Below, piece after piece: positions 35,435 to 45,126 of a DNA stretch of 64,000 nucleotides. The notes below the pieces were generated by a model that was given only the letters and a program-made list of their open reading frames with translations, searched no databases and had not been told where the DNA came from. The stretch's first letter is position 1, and every line of letters starts with the position of its first letter. A program made the position numbers and the translations under genes. Source of the DNA: Xanthocytophaga agilis (GTDB lineage Bacteria; Bacteroidota; Bacteroidia; Cytophagales; 172606-1); assembly GCF_030068605.1 (NCBI RefSeq), contig NZ_JASJOU010000001.1, forward strand, positions 1,302,001-1,366,000, in the 5' to 3' direction.

Positions 35435-37765
35435 ATGAAGAGATTTACTATCTTTTGCCTCGCTCTGGGGTGTATTACCGGGTTATATGCCCAAACCAAA
35501 GAGATTGACCCGGCCTATTCCAAATTTGAACAACTGGGAACGGCTCTGCCTACCCCCAACAATTATCGTAGTGCATCTGGTGCTCCGGGACCACAGTATT
35601 GGCAACAACGAGCAGATTATGATATCAAAGCCGAACTGGATGATAATAACCACCGTATTACTGGTGCTGAGACTATCACCTATTACAATAACTCTCCAGA
35701 CGAATTAGGCTATCTATGGTTACAACTCGATCAGAATCTGTTTGACAAAGAATCCAATACGCTCAAAACCCAGACAGGTACTTTGAACAATAGTGTTTCA
35801 TTCAATGCCATGAGTTTTGTAACCCGTAGTCAGTTTGATGGAGGGTTTAAAATTACAGCCGTGAAAGACAAAAGCGGAAATAATCTGACTCACATCATCA
35901 ACAAAACGATGATGCGTGTTAACCTGCCTCAGCCATTGCGTCCGGGACAAAAGTTTATATTCTCAGTAGAATGGAATTATAATATTAACGATATGCAGAA
36001 GATCAGAGGCCGTAGCGGATACGAATACTTCCCGGCTGATGACAACTGTACCTATACCATTGCCCAGTGGTTTCCTCGTATGGCTGTATATGATGACGTA
36101 TGGGGTTGGCAGCACAAACAATTCCTGGGACAAGGAGAGTTTGCACTGACATTTGGTAATTATAAAGTTGCTCTAACCGTACCGGATGATCATATTGTAG
36201 GGGCAACAGGGAATCTGATGAATGAAAAGCAAGTACTTACGTCTACACAAATTCAACGATTGAAAGAAGCGGAAACAGCAAAAAATCCGGTAGTAATTGT
36301 AAATCAGCAGGAAGCTACGGAAGCAGAGAAGAAAAAGTCTACAGGAAAGAAAACCTGGATCTTCCAGGCTGAAAATGTACGTGACTTTGCGTGGTGCAGT
36401 TCCCGTCGTTATATCTGGGATGCCAAACTATGTGATGTAGAGGGAGCCAAAGTATGGGCGATGAGTTATTACCCCAAAGAGGGGAATCCATTATGGGGAC
36501 AATATTCTACCCGCGCTGTAGAACATACCCTGAAAAGCTACTCAAAACGTACGGTTGCTTATCCGTATCCCAAAGCAATCTCTGTACACTGGATTGGCAA
36601 TGGTGGCGGTATGGAATACCCTATGATCTGTTTCAATGGAGGTCGCCCGGAAGCAGACGGAACATATTCTGCTCAGACAAAATATGGAATGATTGGCGTA
36701 ATTATCCATGAAGTAGGTCATAACTTCTTCCCAATGATTGTAAACTCTGACGAACGTCAGTGGAGCTGGATGGACGAAGGATTGAACAGCTTCTGTCAGT
36801 ACCTTGCTGAACAGGAATGGGAACGAGGTTATCCATCCTGGAACGGTGAGCCTTATCAGATTGTAAGTTATATGCGTAGCAGCAAGGAAACACTGGTTCC
36901 TATTATGACCAACTCTGAACAAGTCCTGCAGTTTGGACCGAACGCTTATGACAAACCAGCTACTGCATTGAATATCCTGCGAGAGACAGTTATAGGCCGT
37001 GAGTTATTTGACATTGCATTTAAGGAATATGCTACCCGCTGGGCCTTTAAACATCCGCATCCAGCCGACTTCTTCCGTAGTATGGAAGATGCAACAGGTG
37101 TAGATCTGGATTGGTTCTGGAGAGGCTGGTTCTATGGTATCGACCCAGTAGAGGTATCACTGGAAGATGTGAACTATTATAAGATTAATTCACAGAATCC
37201 GGATGTAGAAAAACCATTGGCCAAAGCAGATGCAGATAGCAAGCCGAAAACCATCAGTCAGCAACGTAATGCTGAACAAATCAAAAAAACGCTGGTAGAT
37301 GACAATCCTGAGTTAAACGATTTCTACAACAGTTATAATCCTTATCAGATTACCCCAGAAGACAAAGCTCAGTTTGATTCATATTATAAGAACCTGACTC
37401 CGGAAGAGAAAAAACTGATAGAGTCCGGATTGCATTTCTATACATTGAAACTGAAAAACAATGGCGGTCTGATCAGTCCGGTTATTGTTAAAATGGAATT
37501 TGAAGATGGTACTGAAAAGATAGAAACGTATCCAGCTGAAATCTGGAGACTAAACTCGAAGGAAATCAGCAAAGTAATCTTTACTGACAAGCCTGTAAAG
37601 CAGTTTACACTGGACCCTTATCTGCAAACAGCAGACATTGATACTGAAAACAATTATTTCCCAAGAAAACCGGAAGCAAGTCGTTTTCAATTGTTCAAAC
37701 AACAGAGTAACCGTCCTAAGAATCCTATGCAACAAGCACAGAAAGCTTCCGGACAACAGAAATAA
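35435..37765 (+). CDS. M1 family zinc metallopeptidase, exported
   Basis: The 776-residue protein begins with a signal peptide (MKRFTIFCLALGCITGLYAQ). It has the gluzincin motif HEVGH (425-429) with the third zinc ligand Glu448 in DEGLN, 18 residues after the second His, and the substrate-binding GGGMEYP segment upstream in place of GAMEN. M1 enzymes remove N-terminal residues from peptides. The C-terminal 130 residues are Lys/Asn/Gln-rich. The ATG at 35435 is chosen for its signal peptide. Confidence 0.92.
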   Translation: MKRFTIFCLALGCITGLYAQTKEIDPAYSKFEQLGTALPTPNNYRSASGAPGPQYWQQRADYDIKAELDDNNHRITGAETITYYNNSPDELGYLWLQLDQNLFDKESNTLKTQTGTLNNSVSFNAMSFVTRSQFDGGFKITAVKDKSGNNLTHIINKTMMRVNLPQPLRPGQKFIFSVEWNYNINDMQKIRGRSGYEYFPADDNCTYTIAQWFPRMAVYDDVWGWQHKQFLGQGEFALTFGNYKVALTVPDDHIVGATGNLMNEKQVLTSTQIQRLKEAETAKNPVVIVNQQEATEAEKKKSTGKKTWIFQAENVRDFAWCSSRRYIWDAKLCDVEGAKVWAMSYYPKEGNPLWGQYSTRAVEHTLKSYSKRTVAYPYPKAISVHWIGNGGGMEYPMICFNGGRPEADGTYSAQTKYGMIGVIIHEVGHNFFPMIVNSDERQWSWMDEGLNSFCQYLAEQEWERGYPSWNGEPYQIVSYMRSSKETLVPIMTNSEQVLQFGPNAYDKPATALNILRETVIGRELFDIAFKEYATRWAFKHPHPADFFRSMEDATGVDLDWFWRGWFYGIDPVEVSLEDVNYYKINSQNPDVEKPLAKADADSKPKTISQQRNAEQIKKTLVDDNPELNDFYNSYNPYQITPEDKAQFDSYYKNLTPEEKKLIESGLHFYTLKLKNNGGLISPVIVKMEFEDGTEKIETYPAEIWRLNSKEISKVIFTDKPVKQFTLDPYLQTADIDTENNYFPRKPEASRFQLFKQQSNRPKNPMQQAQKASGQQK

Positions 37766-37782
37766 CACACATTTCAACATGA

Positions 37783-38165
37783 GTCATCCCGAATGTTGGA
37801 TATGAGTAAAATCCAAGCCTATACTTTCAAAAATTGTGTAGGCTTGGGTTAGTTTTTGAGAAATATTTCTTTCTGCGTTTGTTTATAGTTTAGAACATTT
37901 CCCTTCTTATCGCCCTGTCACTTTTTTGCTTGCCCAAAATAGGGGCACCAAATGAGAATTTGGTGAGCCAGATTTGTGTGTTAGCAAAAAAGGGCACCTT
38001 TTCCCGATCCTTCCGCCCGCAAGGCCAAGAGCCAACCTCGCGGGAAAAGGAAGCCCTACGCACCTACACCACCATCCACGATTGAAAACAACACAACTCT
38101 CTTTGTAACATCTTTGTATTGCTCTATATGTCAGTCAAATTCTTTTCCTCAAAATTCGGGATGAC
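37783..38165. repeat. structured intergenic element bounded by inverted repeats
   Basis: GTCATCCCGAAT at 37783-37794 and its exact complement ATTCGGGATGAC at 38154-38165 bound 383 bases. Inside are perfect inverted pairs: CTTTTTTGCT/AGCAAAAAAG (37921-37930, 37983-37992), CACCAAAT/ATTTGGTG with a GAGA loop (37946-37965) and CCTTTTCCCG/CGGGAAAAGG (37997-38006, 38041-38050). A stretch from about 38003 to 38082 is visibly richer in GC than its surroundings. There is no ORF. It resembles a non-coding dispersed repeat or miniature mobile element; copy number cannot be judged from one window. Confidence 0.6.
37813..37855 (+). terminator. probable terminator of the M1 peptidase gene
   Basis: CCAAGCCTA (37813-37821) pairs with TAGGCTTGG (37839-37847), followed by GTTAGTTTTT. 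It lies inside the left end of the inverted-repeat element. Confidence 0.6.
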
Positions 38166-38193
38166 TAATGCTTTTATATAACTACCTGAATCC

Positions 38194-39105
38194 TTAAAAA
38201 TCTTCTTCGATCAGTTCTTTATTGACAATTGCCCCAGCCTTCGTACCAGCCCCTACAGCATTGGCAACTGAACGAAAACCTGTGGTTGCGTCACCTGCTG
38301 CATACACACCTGCTACTGACGTTTGTTGAAAATCATTTACCTGAATAAATCCCATATCTGACAACTCACACCCCAGTGTCTGAGGCAAAGAACAATGTTG
38401 TTCAAATGGAGCACGGGCAAACAATGCTGTCAGTGCATGGCTACTGCCATCTTTAAATAATAAGTTTTGTAATCTTCCCTGTTGGTGCTCCAGCTTATGT
38501 ATTTCTTTTTCTATAATGGAGATACCATGTGCGGTTAACTTACTATGTTGCTCTGTGGTTAATGTAGATGGGCCATTGGTAAAAAGTGTCAGATTTTTTG
38601 TCCAGTTTAAAATCAGCTTCACAAATTCATATCCATCATTTCCATTACTTAAAATCCCTAGGGGCTGATTAGCCACTTCATATCCATGACAATAAGGGCA
38701 ATGCAATACAGAAATTCCCCAACATTCAGCAAAGCCATCGATAGGCAACATATTGTCACGTAGACCTGTAGCAAAGATCAGTTTTCGGGAGGTGTAGGTA
38801 TCTCCACTTTCTGTCTGTATCCGAAAGCCAGTTTCTGTTTTCTCCGCTGCAATAGCATTAGCCCTTAGTAGTTGTACAGTATCATAGGCTAATACCTGTT
38901 CTCTGGCCTTTTGAGCAATGGCAGCAGGTGTTTGTCCATCTTGAGTCAGAAAATTATGGGAATGTGGTGTTTGTTGGTTACAAGGCTTTCCGCTATCTAA
39001 AATAAGAACATTCCGTAATGAGCGTCCTAATGCCATAGCAGCAGCTAATCCAGCATAACTTCCTCCTACAATCAGTACATCAAAAGGGTTGTTGTGTGTT
39101 GTCAT
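38194..39105 (-). CDS. thioredoxin-reductase-like FAD/NAD(P) oxidoreductase
   Basis: The 303-residue flavoprotein has the FAD motif GGSYAGL (14-20), the redox pair CPYC (Cys136, Cys139) and the C-terminal VYAAGDAT segment. The second nucleotide-binding motif, normally GxGxxA/G, reads GILSNGNDG, unlike classic TrxB, so the electron donor may differ. It may serve a thioredoxin or a small-molecule disulfide. An ATG eight codons earlier (39129) is also possible. It is a single gene. Confidence 0.88.
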   Translation of the reverse strand: MTTHNNPFDVLIVGGSYAGLAAAMALGRSLRNVLILDSGKPCNQQTPHSHNFLTQDGQTPAAIAQKAREQVLAYDTVQLLRANAIAAEKTETGFRIQTESGDTYTSRKLIFATGLRDNMLPIDGFAECWGISVLHCPYCHGYEVANQPLGILSNGNDGYEFVKLILNWTKNLTLFTNGPSTLTTEQHSKLTAHGISIIEKEIHKLEHQQGRLQNLLFKDGSSHALTALFARAPFEQHCSLPQTLGCELSDMGFIQVNDFQQTSVAGVYAAGDATTGFRSVANAVGAGTKAGAIVNKELIEEDF

Positions 39106-39316
39106 TGTATCTGTGGTTAAAGTCAACAATAGACAAATGCAACACTATTGCAAATAAAACAAGTTCCTGTATGTCGAATTAATTTCATATTCGAGAAGTT
39201 GTCTTCCCTCTGATGCAAAAAAATAATTAGGAGCGAATCACCCAATTGATTTTTTCGTATACTCGTATAGCCCAAAATAGCATCGCGCAAAACAACCCAT
39301 TGGTATAAAAATATAT

Positions 39317-40213
39317 ATGAAAGATGAAATCATTAAGCTGCTGGAGTTTAGTATTCTGAAAGTCAAAGGGTTCAATCTCACTGTATTCGACCTGCTGGCT
39401 GTTATATCCATCATTTTTGTCAGTCGCTGGCTGGTTTGGATTTTAAACAAAATACTCAAGCGGCGTTTCTTCAACCGATTGGGTATTGATGAAGGGCGCC
39501 AGTTCACCTTTAAGTTACTGGTAAAGTATTTTATCTATCTGATTTCGATTCTGGTCGCTTTTCAGTTTTTGGGTATAGACTTGTCTCTTATCCTGGCAGG
39601 TTCGGCAGCCTTGTTGGTAGGTGTGGGACTTGGTTTGCAACAAACTTTCAATGATCTGATTTCTGGATTAATTCTGTTGTTTGAAGGCAATGTACATGTG
39701 GGCGATGTAATCGAAATCAACAATCTGATTGGCAGAGTTGTATCTATAGGCATCCGTACCTCAAAAGTAGAAACCCGGGATGCGATTACCATCATTGTCC
39801 CCAATTCAAAGTTTATTGTAGACAATGTCATAAACTGGAGCAATAACCGTACATTAGTGCGATTCTCCGTAAATGTCAGAGCCTCTTATGAAACCGATCC
39901 GGAAACTGTAAAGAAAGTGTTATTGGATGTAGTCAAAATCCATAGTGAATTCGTTGCAGAAAAACCAGCCCCTTTTGTGCGTTTACAAAACTTTAGTGAA
40001 TATGCGATTGAATACCATCTGATGTTCTGGACCTACAATGTATGGCGTATTGAAAACAACAAAAGCATGATACGGTTTACCATTTATCGGTTATTCAAAG
40101 AAAATGGAATCAGCATGCCCTTCCCTCAGCGGGAGATTACCATCAAAGAAACTTCCATACATACTTCTCTGGACAATTATCAAAAGGATCTGGATGGAAA
40201 TGCCCGCGACTAG
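39317..40213 (+). CDS. small-conductance mechanosensitive channel, MscS family
   Basis: The 298-residue protein has membrane helices at about 20-40, 65-85 and 92-112. The pore-lining helix and beta domain follow, with the MscS signature GVGLGLQQTFNDLISGLILLFEG and a VxxIGIRTSKVETRD segment. It should open in response to membrane tension and protect against osmotic shock. A C-terminal cytoplasmic alpha/beta domain completes the protein. It is a single gene, divergent from the flavoprotein. Confidence 0.93.
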   Translation: MKDEIIKLLEFSILKVKGFNLTVFDLLAVISIIFVSRWLVWILNKILKRRFFNRLGIDEGRQFTFKLLVKYFIYLISILVAFQFLGIDLSLILAGSAALLVGVGLGLQQTFNDLISGLILLFEGNVHVGDVIEINNLIGRVVSIGIRTSKVETRDAITIIVPNSKFIVDNVINWSNNRTLVRFSVNVRASYETDPETVKKVLLDVVKIHSEFVAEKPAPFVRLQNFSEYAIEYHLMFWTYNVWRIENNKSMIRFTIYRLFKENGISMPFPQREITIKETSIHTSLDNYQKDLDGNARD

Positions 40214-40997
40214 TCCTACCTGATTTTCAATCCTGTTTGATAACAGCCTCCCAGTACGATTTATTATATAAAACTATTGTATTCCAATAGAAAATATACT
40301 CAGTCTATCAGAATCTCAACACTGTCTAACACTATATAAACTATTCACTTTCAGTATATTTTCTCCAGACATATTTCGTTTTTTCACTTTCAAAGTAACA
40401 AAAATTATTTTTCCAAAACTTTCCCGGACCTTAATACCTTTTTTCAGCGCTTTGACTCCTCTACTACCCTGTCTAAAGTGGGGTACAATTTGTAAGATTC
40501 CACTAAAATCCGTATTCCATTCTGTTACTTTCTCTTAATACGCAACCACTCTTGCGAACAAAACAGTAGTGCACAATGCCATTTTCTGCCTTGCATTCTG
40601 CATTATTTTCATATCTAACCTGCACAATTTGAAAGAATTAAGGCATAGACCATTCTCATATGGTAAGTAATCTTACTTACAACTCTTTCTACTAATCGGC
40701 AAAATCGAGAGAACCCACATCCATGTATATAAATGTCCGGAATTGAAAAGAATCTATAGTTAACATCTGCTTAACTTAGCACTGTAAATAAATTCATAGT
40801 ACAGAACTGAAGACCGAAAACAGATTCTTTACCCAACAACAACAACAAAACTTCGTCAACCAACACCCAAATTAAATCTTCGGTCTCAGAGTTAAACAGG
40901 TGAATTTATGCAGAGCCGCCGACTGCTTTTTTCATAATATGATAATTGCAGGATTTAGAACGCAGAATTAAGGTTATACATTTAATGTTATTGTTGC
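40214..40997. promoter_or_regulatory. 784-base upstream region of the tandem-AAA gene
   Basis: This is the longest gene-free stretch of the window. It has an 18-base palindrome GTAAGTAATCTTACTTAC (40663-40680) and a long-range pair of AGACCGAA (40811-40818) with TTCGGTCT (40879-40886), which a one-base bulge extends to 11 pairs. A (CAA)5 run (40834-40848) lies between its arms. No ORF is convincing. The layout suggests a long regulated leader for the ATPase gene, but this is inference. Confidence 0.4.
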
Positions 40998-43619
40998 TTG
41001 GAAAACAGATACAAACTTAAGGATCTCAAAACATACGCTTCGACAGAAAGTTTTGAGGGTGACACAAAGAAGTACCGTACGGTATTCGAAAATCAGGAGA
41101 CTACCTATCTGTATGTGGAATTATCAGTTTACAACAAATTATTTGATGAAGCTGACTGGAAAGCAACACTCACTTTTCAATGTTTCTCTATAAGTGAAAC
41201 AGATCACCGCACTCCTTTATGCAATTTAACGGTAGAAAGAAGTGTCAGCAAAGAAGAAAACATTGTTGTAGCACGACATAGCTGGGGTCTGGCAGAACCA
41301 GGAGCATTCTGGAAAAAAGGAACATATGAATGGGAAGCCTATATTGATGGTGTACAGGTAGCTACCAAAAGGTTTCATATAGAAGAAGCAGGGCAGGTAT
41401 GTGAGGAACTAAATCCTTACTTCATGGTTGATTCCATTCGTTTGTATGAAGGCAATTATGAAGGTGTAGCCAAGGATGATCGCGTGTATGTCACTCAATT
41501 TCAAAGTGCTGAGACACGCTATATCTTTGTAGAGTTTAGCTTCATTAACCTTCAGTTGGATCCATGGCAGTGTGAAATTTTCTTCAATTTCTACAACAAT
41601 ACAGGTCAGTTAAAAGGCAGTGTTCCGTATCTGAAGAAAATCGAAAGCAGTTCGCAAAACGAAGACTGTCTGGTTACAATTACTACAGGGTGGGGATCTT
41701 CCGAAAAACGCACCTGGTACAACGATAAATATTCACTGGAAATCGTGTTCATGGATACTCCCATTGCTTTACTTCCATTTGAAGTAGGTGATGAGTGGGT
41801 GAAGGGAATACCACAGGTATATCAGGGAAGCGGACACGTATTGACTATGAAACAACAGCCTCTCTTACAGGAATCCAAATCCGAAGAAGAACTGGCTGAC
41901 ATCATGAAGTCACTTTATGGACTGGTAGGTCTGGATGATATCAAAACCAAAATCAACGACTACACAGCCTATCTGAAATTCCTGAAACTTCGTCAGGAAC
42001 AAGGATACCAGGAAAACTATAATCTGAGTTTGCATACCGTATTTACAGGTAATCCAGGTACAGGGAAAACGACTGTAGCACAAATGATGGGCCGCATCTA
42101 TCATTCTATGGGATTGCTGTCAAAAGGAACCGTACTGGAAGTAGGTCGTGCCGAACTGGTGGGTAAATACATTGGACAAACAGCACCTAAGGTAAAAGAG
42201 GTAATTGAGAAAGCCAGAGGAGGTATTCTGTTCATCGACGAAGCCTATTCACTGGTTCGCAGCGAAAACGATGAGCAAGACTTTGGACGCGAAGTTGTAG
42301 AGATTCTGATTAAGGAAATGTCTGATGGCCCTGGTGATCTGGCAATTGTAGTGGCAGGTTATCCGCAGCAAATGCAGATATTCCTGGATTCTAATCCTGG
42401 ATTACGTTCCCGCTTTAATCTGTACTATCACTTTCCTGACTATTTACCTCAGGAATTGTTACAGATCGCAGATCAGAAAGCAGCACAGAAAAATATTGGA
42501 TTTGATGAGAAGGCGCGTGAGTTTTTGTATGAGAAAGTTACAGAAGCTTACCGTGGACGTGACAAATCGTTCGGCAATGCCCGTCTGATTAGTTCATGGG
42601 TGGAAGAGATGAAAATGAACATGGGTCTACGTATTGTTCGCTCTGGAGACTTCTCCACACTGACGCCTGAACAATGGCAAACGATTATGGTAGACGATGT
42701 GAAGGTAATGTTCAAAAATAAAAAAGGTGAACTACCAGATATTCAGGTTGACGAAGAATTGCTGGAACAGGCAATGATGGAACTGGATTCACTGATCGGA
42801 CTGGACTCTGTGAAAACAGAACTTCAGGAGCTGGTACAACTAGTTAAATTCTATCGTGAATCTGGTAAAGAAGTATTGAATAAATTCTCCCTGCATACAG
42901 TATTTACAGGTAACCCAGGTACAGGAAAAACAACTGTAGCCCGACTGGTAGCTAAAATCTGGAAGGCTTTGGGCTTACTGGAACGCGGACATCTGGTAGA
43001 ATGCGACCGTCAGTCACTGGTAGCAGGTTATATCGGACAAACAGCCATTAAGACTAATCAGTTGATTGAAAAGGCAATCGGTGGCGTGCTGTTTATTGAT
43101 GAAGCCTATACACTGACTACAGGAGGAGAAAATGATTTCGGAAAAGAGGTAATTGAAACGCTACTGAAACAAATGGAAGACCGTCGTGGAGAGTTTGCAG
43201 TGATCGTAGCAGGCTATCCTCAGCAGATGGAACACTTCCTGGAAGCGAACCCTGGTCTGAAATCACGTTTTGACAAGTCGCTACAGTTCAATGATTTGTC
43301 TGGTGAAGAACTCTACTGGGTAGCAACGTATATGTTGCACCACGAAGGACTGATACCTGATGCAACGGCAGCAGCTTACTTGCGCAAGTATCTGATTGAG
43401 CTTCACGAACAACGGGATAAGTACTTTGGCAATGCCCGTGCCGTTCGCAAGATTATTCAGACTGCCGTGAAAAAGCAGCACCTGCGTATGGCTTCTCTGG
43501 AAAAGAATATTCGTACAGAAGAAGTATCTAAAACGTTAACAATTGAAGATCTGGCCCATATTACCCAAAGCCAGGAAACAACTACCAAATCGGTGATTGG
43601 TTTTCGGCCAGGTAAATAA
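40998..43619 (+). CDS. tandem-AAA CbxX/CfqX-type ATPase with duplicated N-terminal domain
   Basis: The 873-residue protein has two N-terminal beta-rich repeats (about 3-130 and 135-270; both start with a Tyr/Phe-containing strand and hold a Trp-Gly segment, HSWG and TGWG), a linker, and two AAA modules. Module 1 has Walker A GNPGTGKT (351-358) and Walker B ILFIDEA (410-416); module 2 has them at 638-645 and 697-703. Both also have VVAGYPQQM-type and NPGL-SRF segments of the CbxX/CfqX (SpoVK, EccA, rubisco activase) family. The start is a TTG at 40998. Both ATPase sites look active. The target is unknown. Confidence 0.85.
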   Translation: MENRYKLKDLKTYASTESFEGDTKKYRTVFENQETTYLYVELSVYNKLFDEADWKATLTFQCFSISETDHRTPLCNLTVERSVSKEENIVVARHSWGLAEPGAFWKKGTYEWEAYIDGVQVATKRFHIEEAGQVCEELNPYFMVDSIRLYEGNYEGVAKDDRVYVTQFQSAETRYIFVEFSFINLQLDPWQCEIFFNFYNNTGQLKGSVPYLKKIESSSQNEDCLVTITTGWGSSEKRTWYNDKYSLEIVFMDTPIALLPFEVGDEWVKGIPQVYQGSGHVLTMKQQPLLQESKSEEELADIMKSLYGLVGLDDIKTKINDYTAYLKFLKLRQEQGYQENYNLSLHTVFTGNPGTGKTTVAQMMGRIYHSMGLLSKGTVLEVGRAELVGKYIGQTAPKVKEVIEKARGGILFIDEAYSLVRSENDEQDFGREVVEILIKEMSDGPGDLAIVVAGYPQQMQIFLDSNPGLRSRFNLYYHFPDYLPQELLQIADQKAAQKNIGFDEKAREFLYEKVTEAYRGRDKSFGNARLISSWVEEMKMNMGLRIVRSGDFSTLTPEQWQTIMVDDVKVMFKNKKGELPDIQVDEELLEQAMMELDSLIGLDSVKTELQELVQLVKFYRESGKEVLNKFSLHTVFTGNPGTGKTTVARLVAKIWKALGLLERGHLVECDRQSLVAGYIGQTAIKTNQLIEKAIGGVLFIDEAYTLTTGGENDFGKEVIETLLKQMEDRRGEFAVIVAGYPQQMEHFLEANPGLKSRFDKSLQFNDLSGEELYWVATYMLHHEGLIPDATAAAYLRKYLIELHEQRDKYFGNARAVRKIIQTAVKKQHLRMASLEKNIRTEEVSKTLTIEDLAHITQSQETTTKSVIGFRPGK

Positions 43620-43690
43620 TAATCAGCTATAGTTACTCTGTTAGCTGAAATATAACAGGAGTAATTGTAGATATTGGATGAGAGTTTTAT

Positions 43691-43726
43691 AACCAGAGTT
43701 TACGTTTGTAAGCTCTGGTTTTTCTT
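43691..43726 (+). terminator. terminator of the tandem-AAA gene
   Basis: AACCAGAGTTTAC and GTAAGCTCTGGTT pair over 13 positions with one wobble and a GTTT loop (43691-43720), followed by TTTCTTTTT. A second, imperfect hairpin lies before it near 43632-43668. Confidence 0.7.
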
Positions 43727-43873
43727 TTTGTGGATTGTTATAGTAAAAGTGGCTTTCCCAACTCTTTTCAACCAGTCATCATGTTTCCAAAATTTATGGG
43801 AATCTGATTTTGTTTCCATATCTTTTTATACTTTACACATGAGAGCAGGTCAACGAAACCAATATATAAACAA

Positions 43874-44452
43874 GTGAATGCCCTAAGAGAACATATCCGT
43901 TCATTATTTAAACTGAATGAAGAGGAAGCTTCTGTATTTCTTGCTGAGTTTATCAGAAAAGATCTGCAGAAAGATGATGTGTTTATTGCAGAAGGAGAAA
44001 TCTGCAAGAAGGTGGGACTGATAGAGACAGGATTGATGGTATGCACTTATCACAAAAACGGAAATGAGATTATAGACGAGTTTGCATTTGAAAATGGATT
44101 TGTCACCAATTATTATAGCTTTCTGACAGGTACTCCCTCTGAGAAAACCATCCGATGCATTGAGGATACTACAGTTTATGTGATTAGCCGGCAAAGTCTG
44201 GAGAAGGTAAGCAGACACTATGCATTCATTGAACGAATGGCAGGAATAATGAATGAGAGATTGTTTCTCAGAACTCACGACAGAGTCAAATCCATGTTGC
44301 TGGATACCGCCACAGAACGTTATCAGAAACTGGTAGCGCAAAGAAAAGACATGGTACAACGCATTCCTCAGTACATGCTTGCTTCCTATCTGCATGTAAA
44401 ACCTGAAACACTAAGCCGGATCAGAAAAAAGTTAGCTAAAAAGATTAATTGA
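43874..44452 (+). CDS. Crp/Fnr family transcriptional regulator
   Basis: The 192-residue protein has an N-terminal cyclic-nucleotide-binding-type beta barrel (about 20-120, FIAEGEICKKVGLIETGLM) and a C-terminal helix-turn-helix (about 145-190, QYMLASYLHVKPETLSRIRKK). The ligand is unknown; the phosphate-binding RxS signature of Crp is not evident. The start is GTG at 43874, since no in-frame ATG precedes it. A DinB-like gene follows, a pairing I often associate with this subfamily in Bacteroidota. Confidence 0.9.
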   Translation: MNALREHIRSLFKLNEEEASVFLAEFIRKDLQKDDVFIAEGEICKKVGLIETGLMVCTYHKNGNEIIDEFAFENGFVTNYYSFLTGTPSEKTIRCIEDTTVYVISRQSLEKVSRHYAFIERMAGIMNERLFLRTHDRVKSMLLDTATERYQKLVAQRKDMVQRIPQYMLASYLHVKPETLSRIRKKLAKKIN

Positions 44453-44472
44453 TCCAAGTCAATTAATCTTTT
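44439..44472 (+). terminator. terminator overlapping the Crp/Fnr gene stop
   Basis: AAAAGATTAATTGA (44439-44452) pairs perfectly with TCAATTAATCTTTT (44459-44472); the stem includes the stop codon itself. Confidence 0.65.
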
Positions 44473-44529
44473 CATACAGGACACTTCCTTTGTCAGAAAT
44501 CAATGGTGAATTTAAAATAACAATCCTGT

Positions 44530-45048
44530 ATGCGTCAAATTGAGATACTAACAAAGCAAACTGCCAATACGTATGAATGGGTAAATAAACTTATCTATTC
44601 TATTCCCTATAAGCAGTGGGAGAACACCCCTGCTATCATCGAATCCAATATTAGCTGGCAAGTGGGTCATTTACTGGTTAGCTTCTACTATCATTCCATT
44701 ATGGTTATCGTAGGAAATCAGAAAGATGTCCTACAATCCATACCCTTAAAAGAATATAGTAGTCTTTACACAGATGCTTCACCTGCCAGTTCATTGGCAA
44801 AAGTAAATCCGGAGGTTTTGCATAAACATGTATTGTTCATACAGCAGAAATCTTTACAGATTCTTGAATCCCTGTCAGATATGGATCTGCAAAAAAATCT
44901 TGAACCTACCCCCTACCCTCATCCTATTGCCAAAAATACATTGGAAGCTATTGAATGGAATATCCATCACACCATGTATCACTGTGGACAGATAGGTATT
45001 ATAAGACGGGTTATTGACAAAAGGTTTGATTTTGGATTAAGAGGATAG
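44530..45048 (+). CDS. DinB-like protein
   Basis: The 172-residue helical protein has the DinB-superfamily metal-site histidines: one in the NISWQVGHLLVSFYYH segment (about 37-56) and a pair in WNIHHTMYHCGQIG (about 140-153), matching the HxxxH-type C-terminal motif. Members are often thiol-linked transferases or hydrolases, here of unknown substrate. It starts 77 bases after the Crp/Fnr gene, with a terminator-like hairpin between them, so co-transcription is uncertain. It is only distantly similar to the DinB-like protein at 2476. Confidence 0.85.
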   Translation: MRQIEILTKQTANTYEWVNKLIYSIPYKQWENTPAIIESNISWQVGHLLVSFYYHSIMVIVGNQKDVLQSIPLKEYSSLYTDASPASSLAKVNPEVLHKHVLFIQQKSLQILESLSDMDLQKNLEPTPYPHPIAKNTLEAIEWNIHHTMYHCGQIGIIRRVIDKRFDFGLRG

Positions 45049-45126
45049 AAGCAATATGCCATTGAAGATTATCTCATGTCTAAAGTTTCAGCAGCGACCA
45101 TTCTTTGCACGCAACATACTCAAAAC

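Noticed and set aside
40834-40848. CAA microsatellite as a possible CRISPR or tandem-repeat locus
   Set aside because: It is only five units of three bases with no spacer structure.
43674-43877. 67-residue frame before the Crp/Fnr gene
   Set aside because: It runs through the terminator hairpin of the ATPase gene and has no protein-like features.
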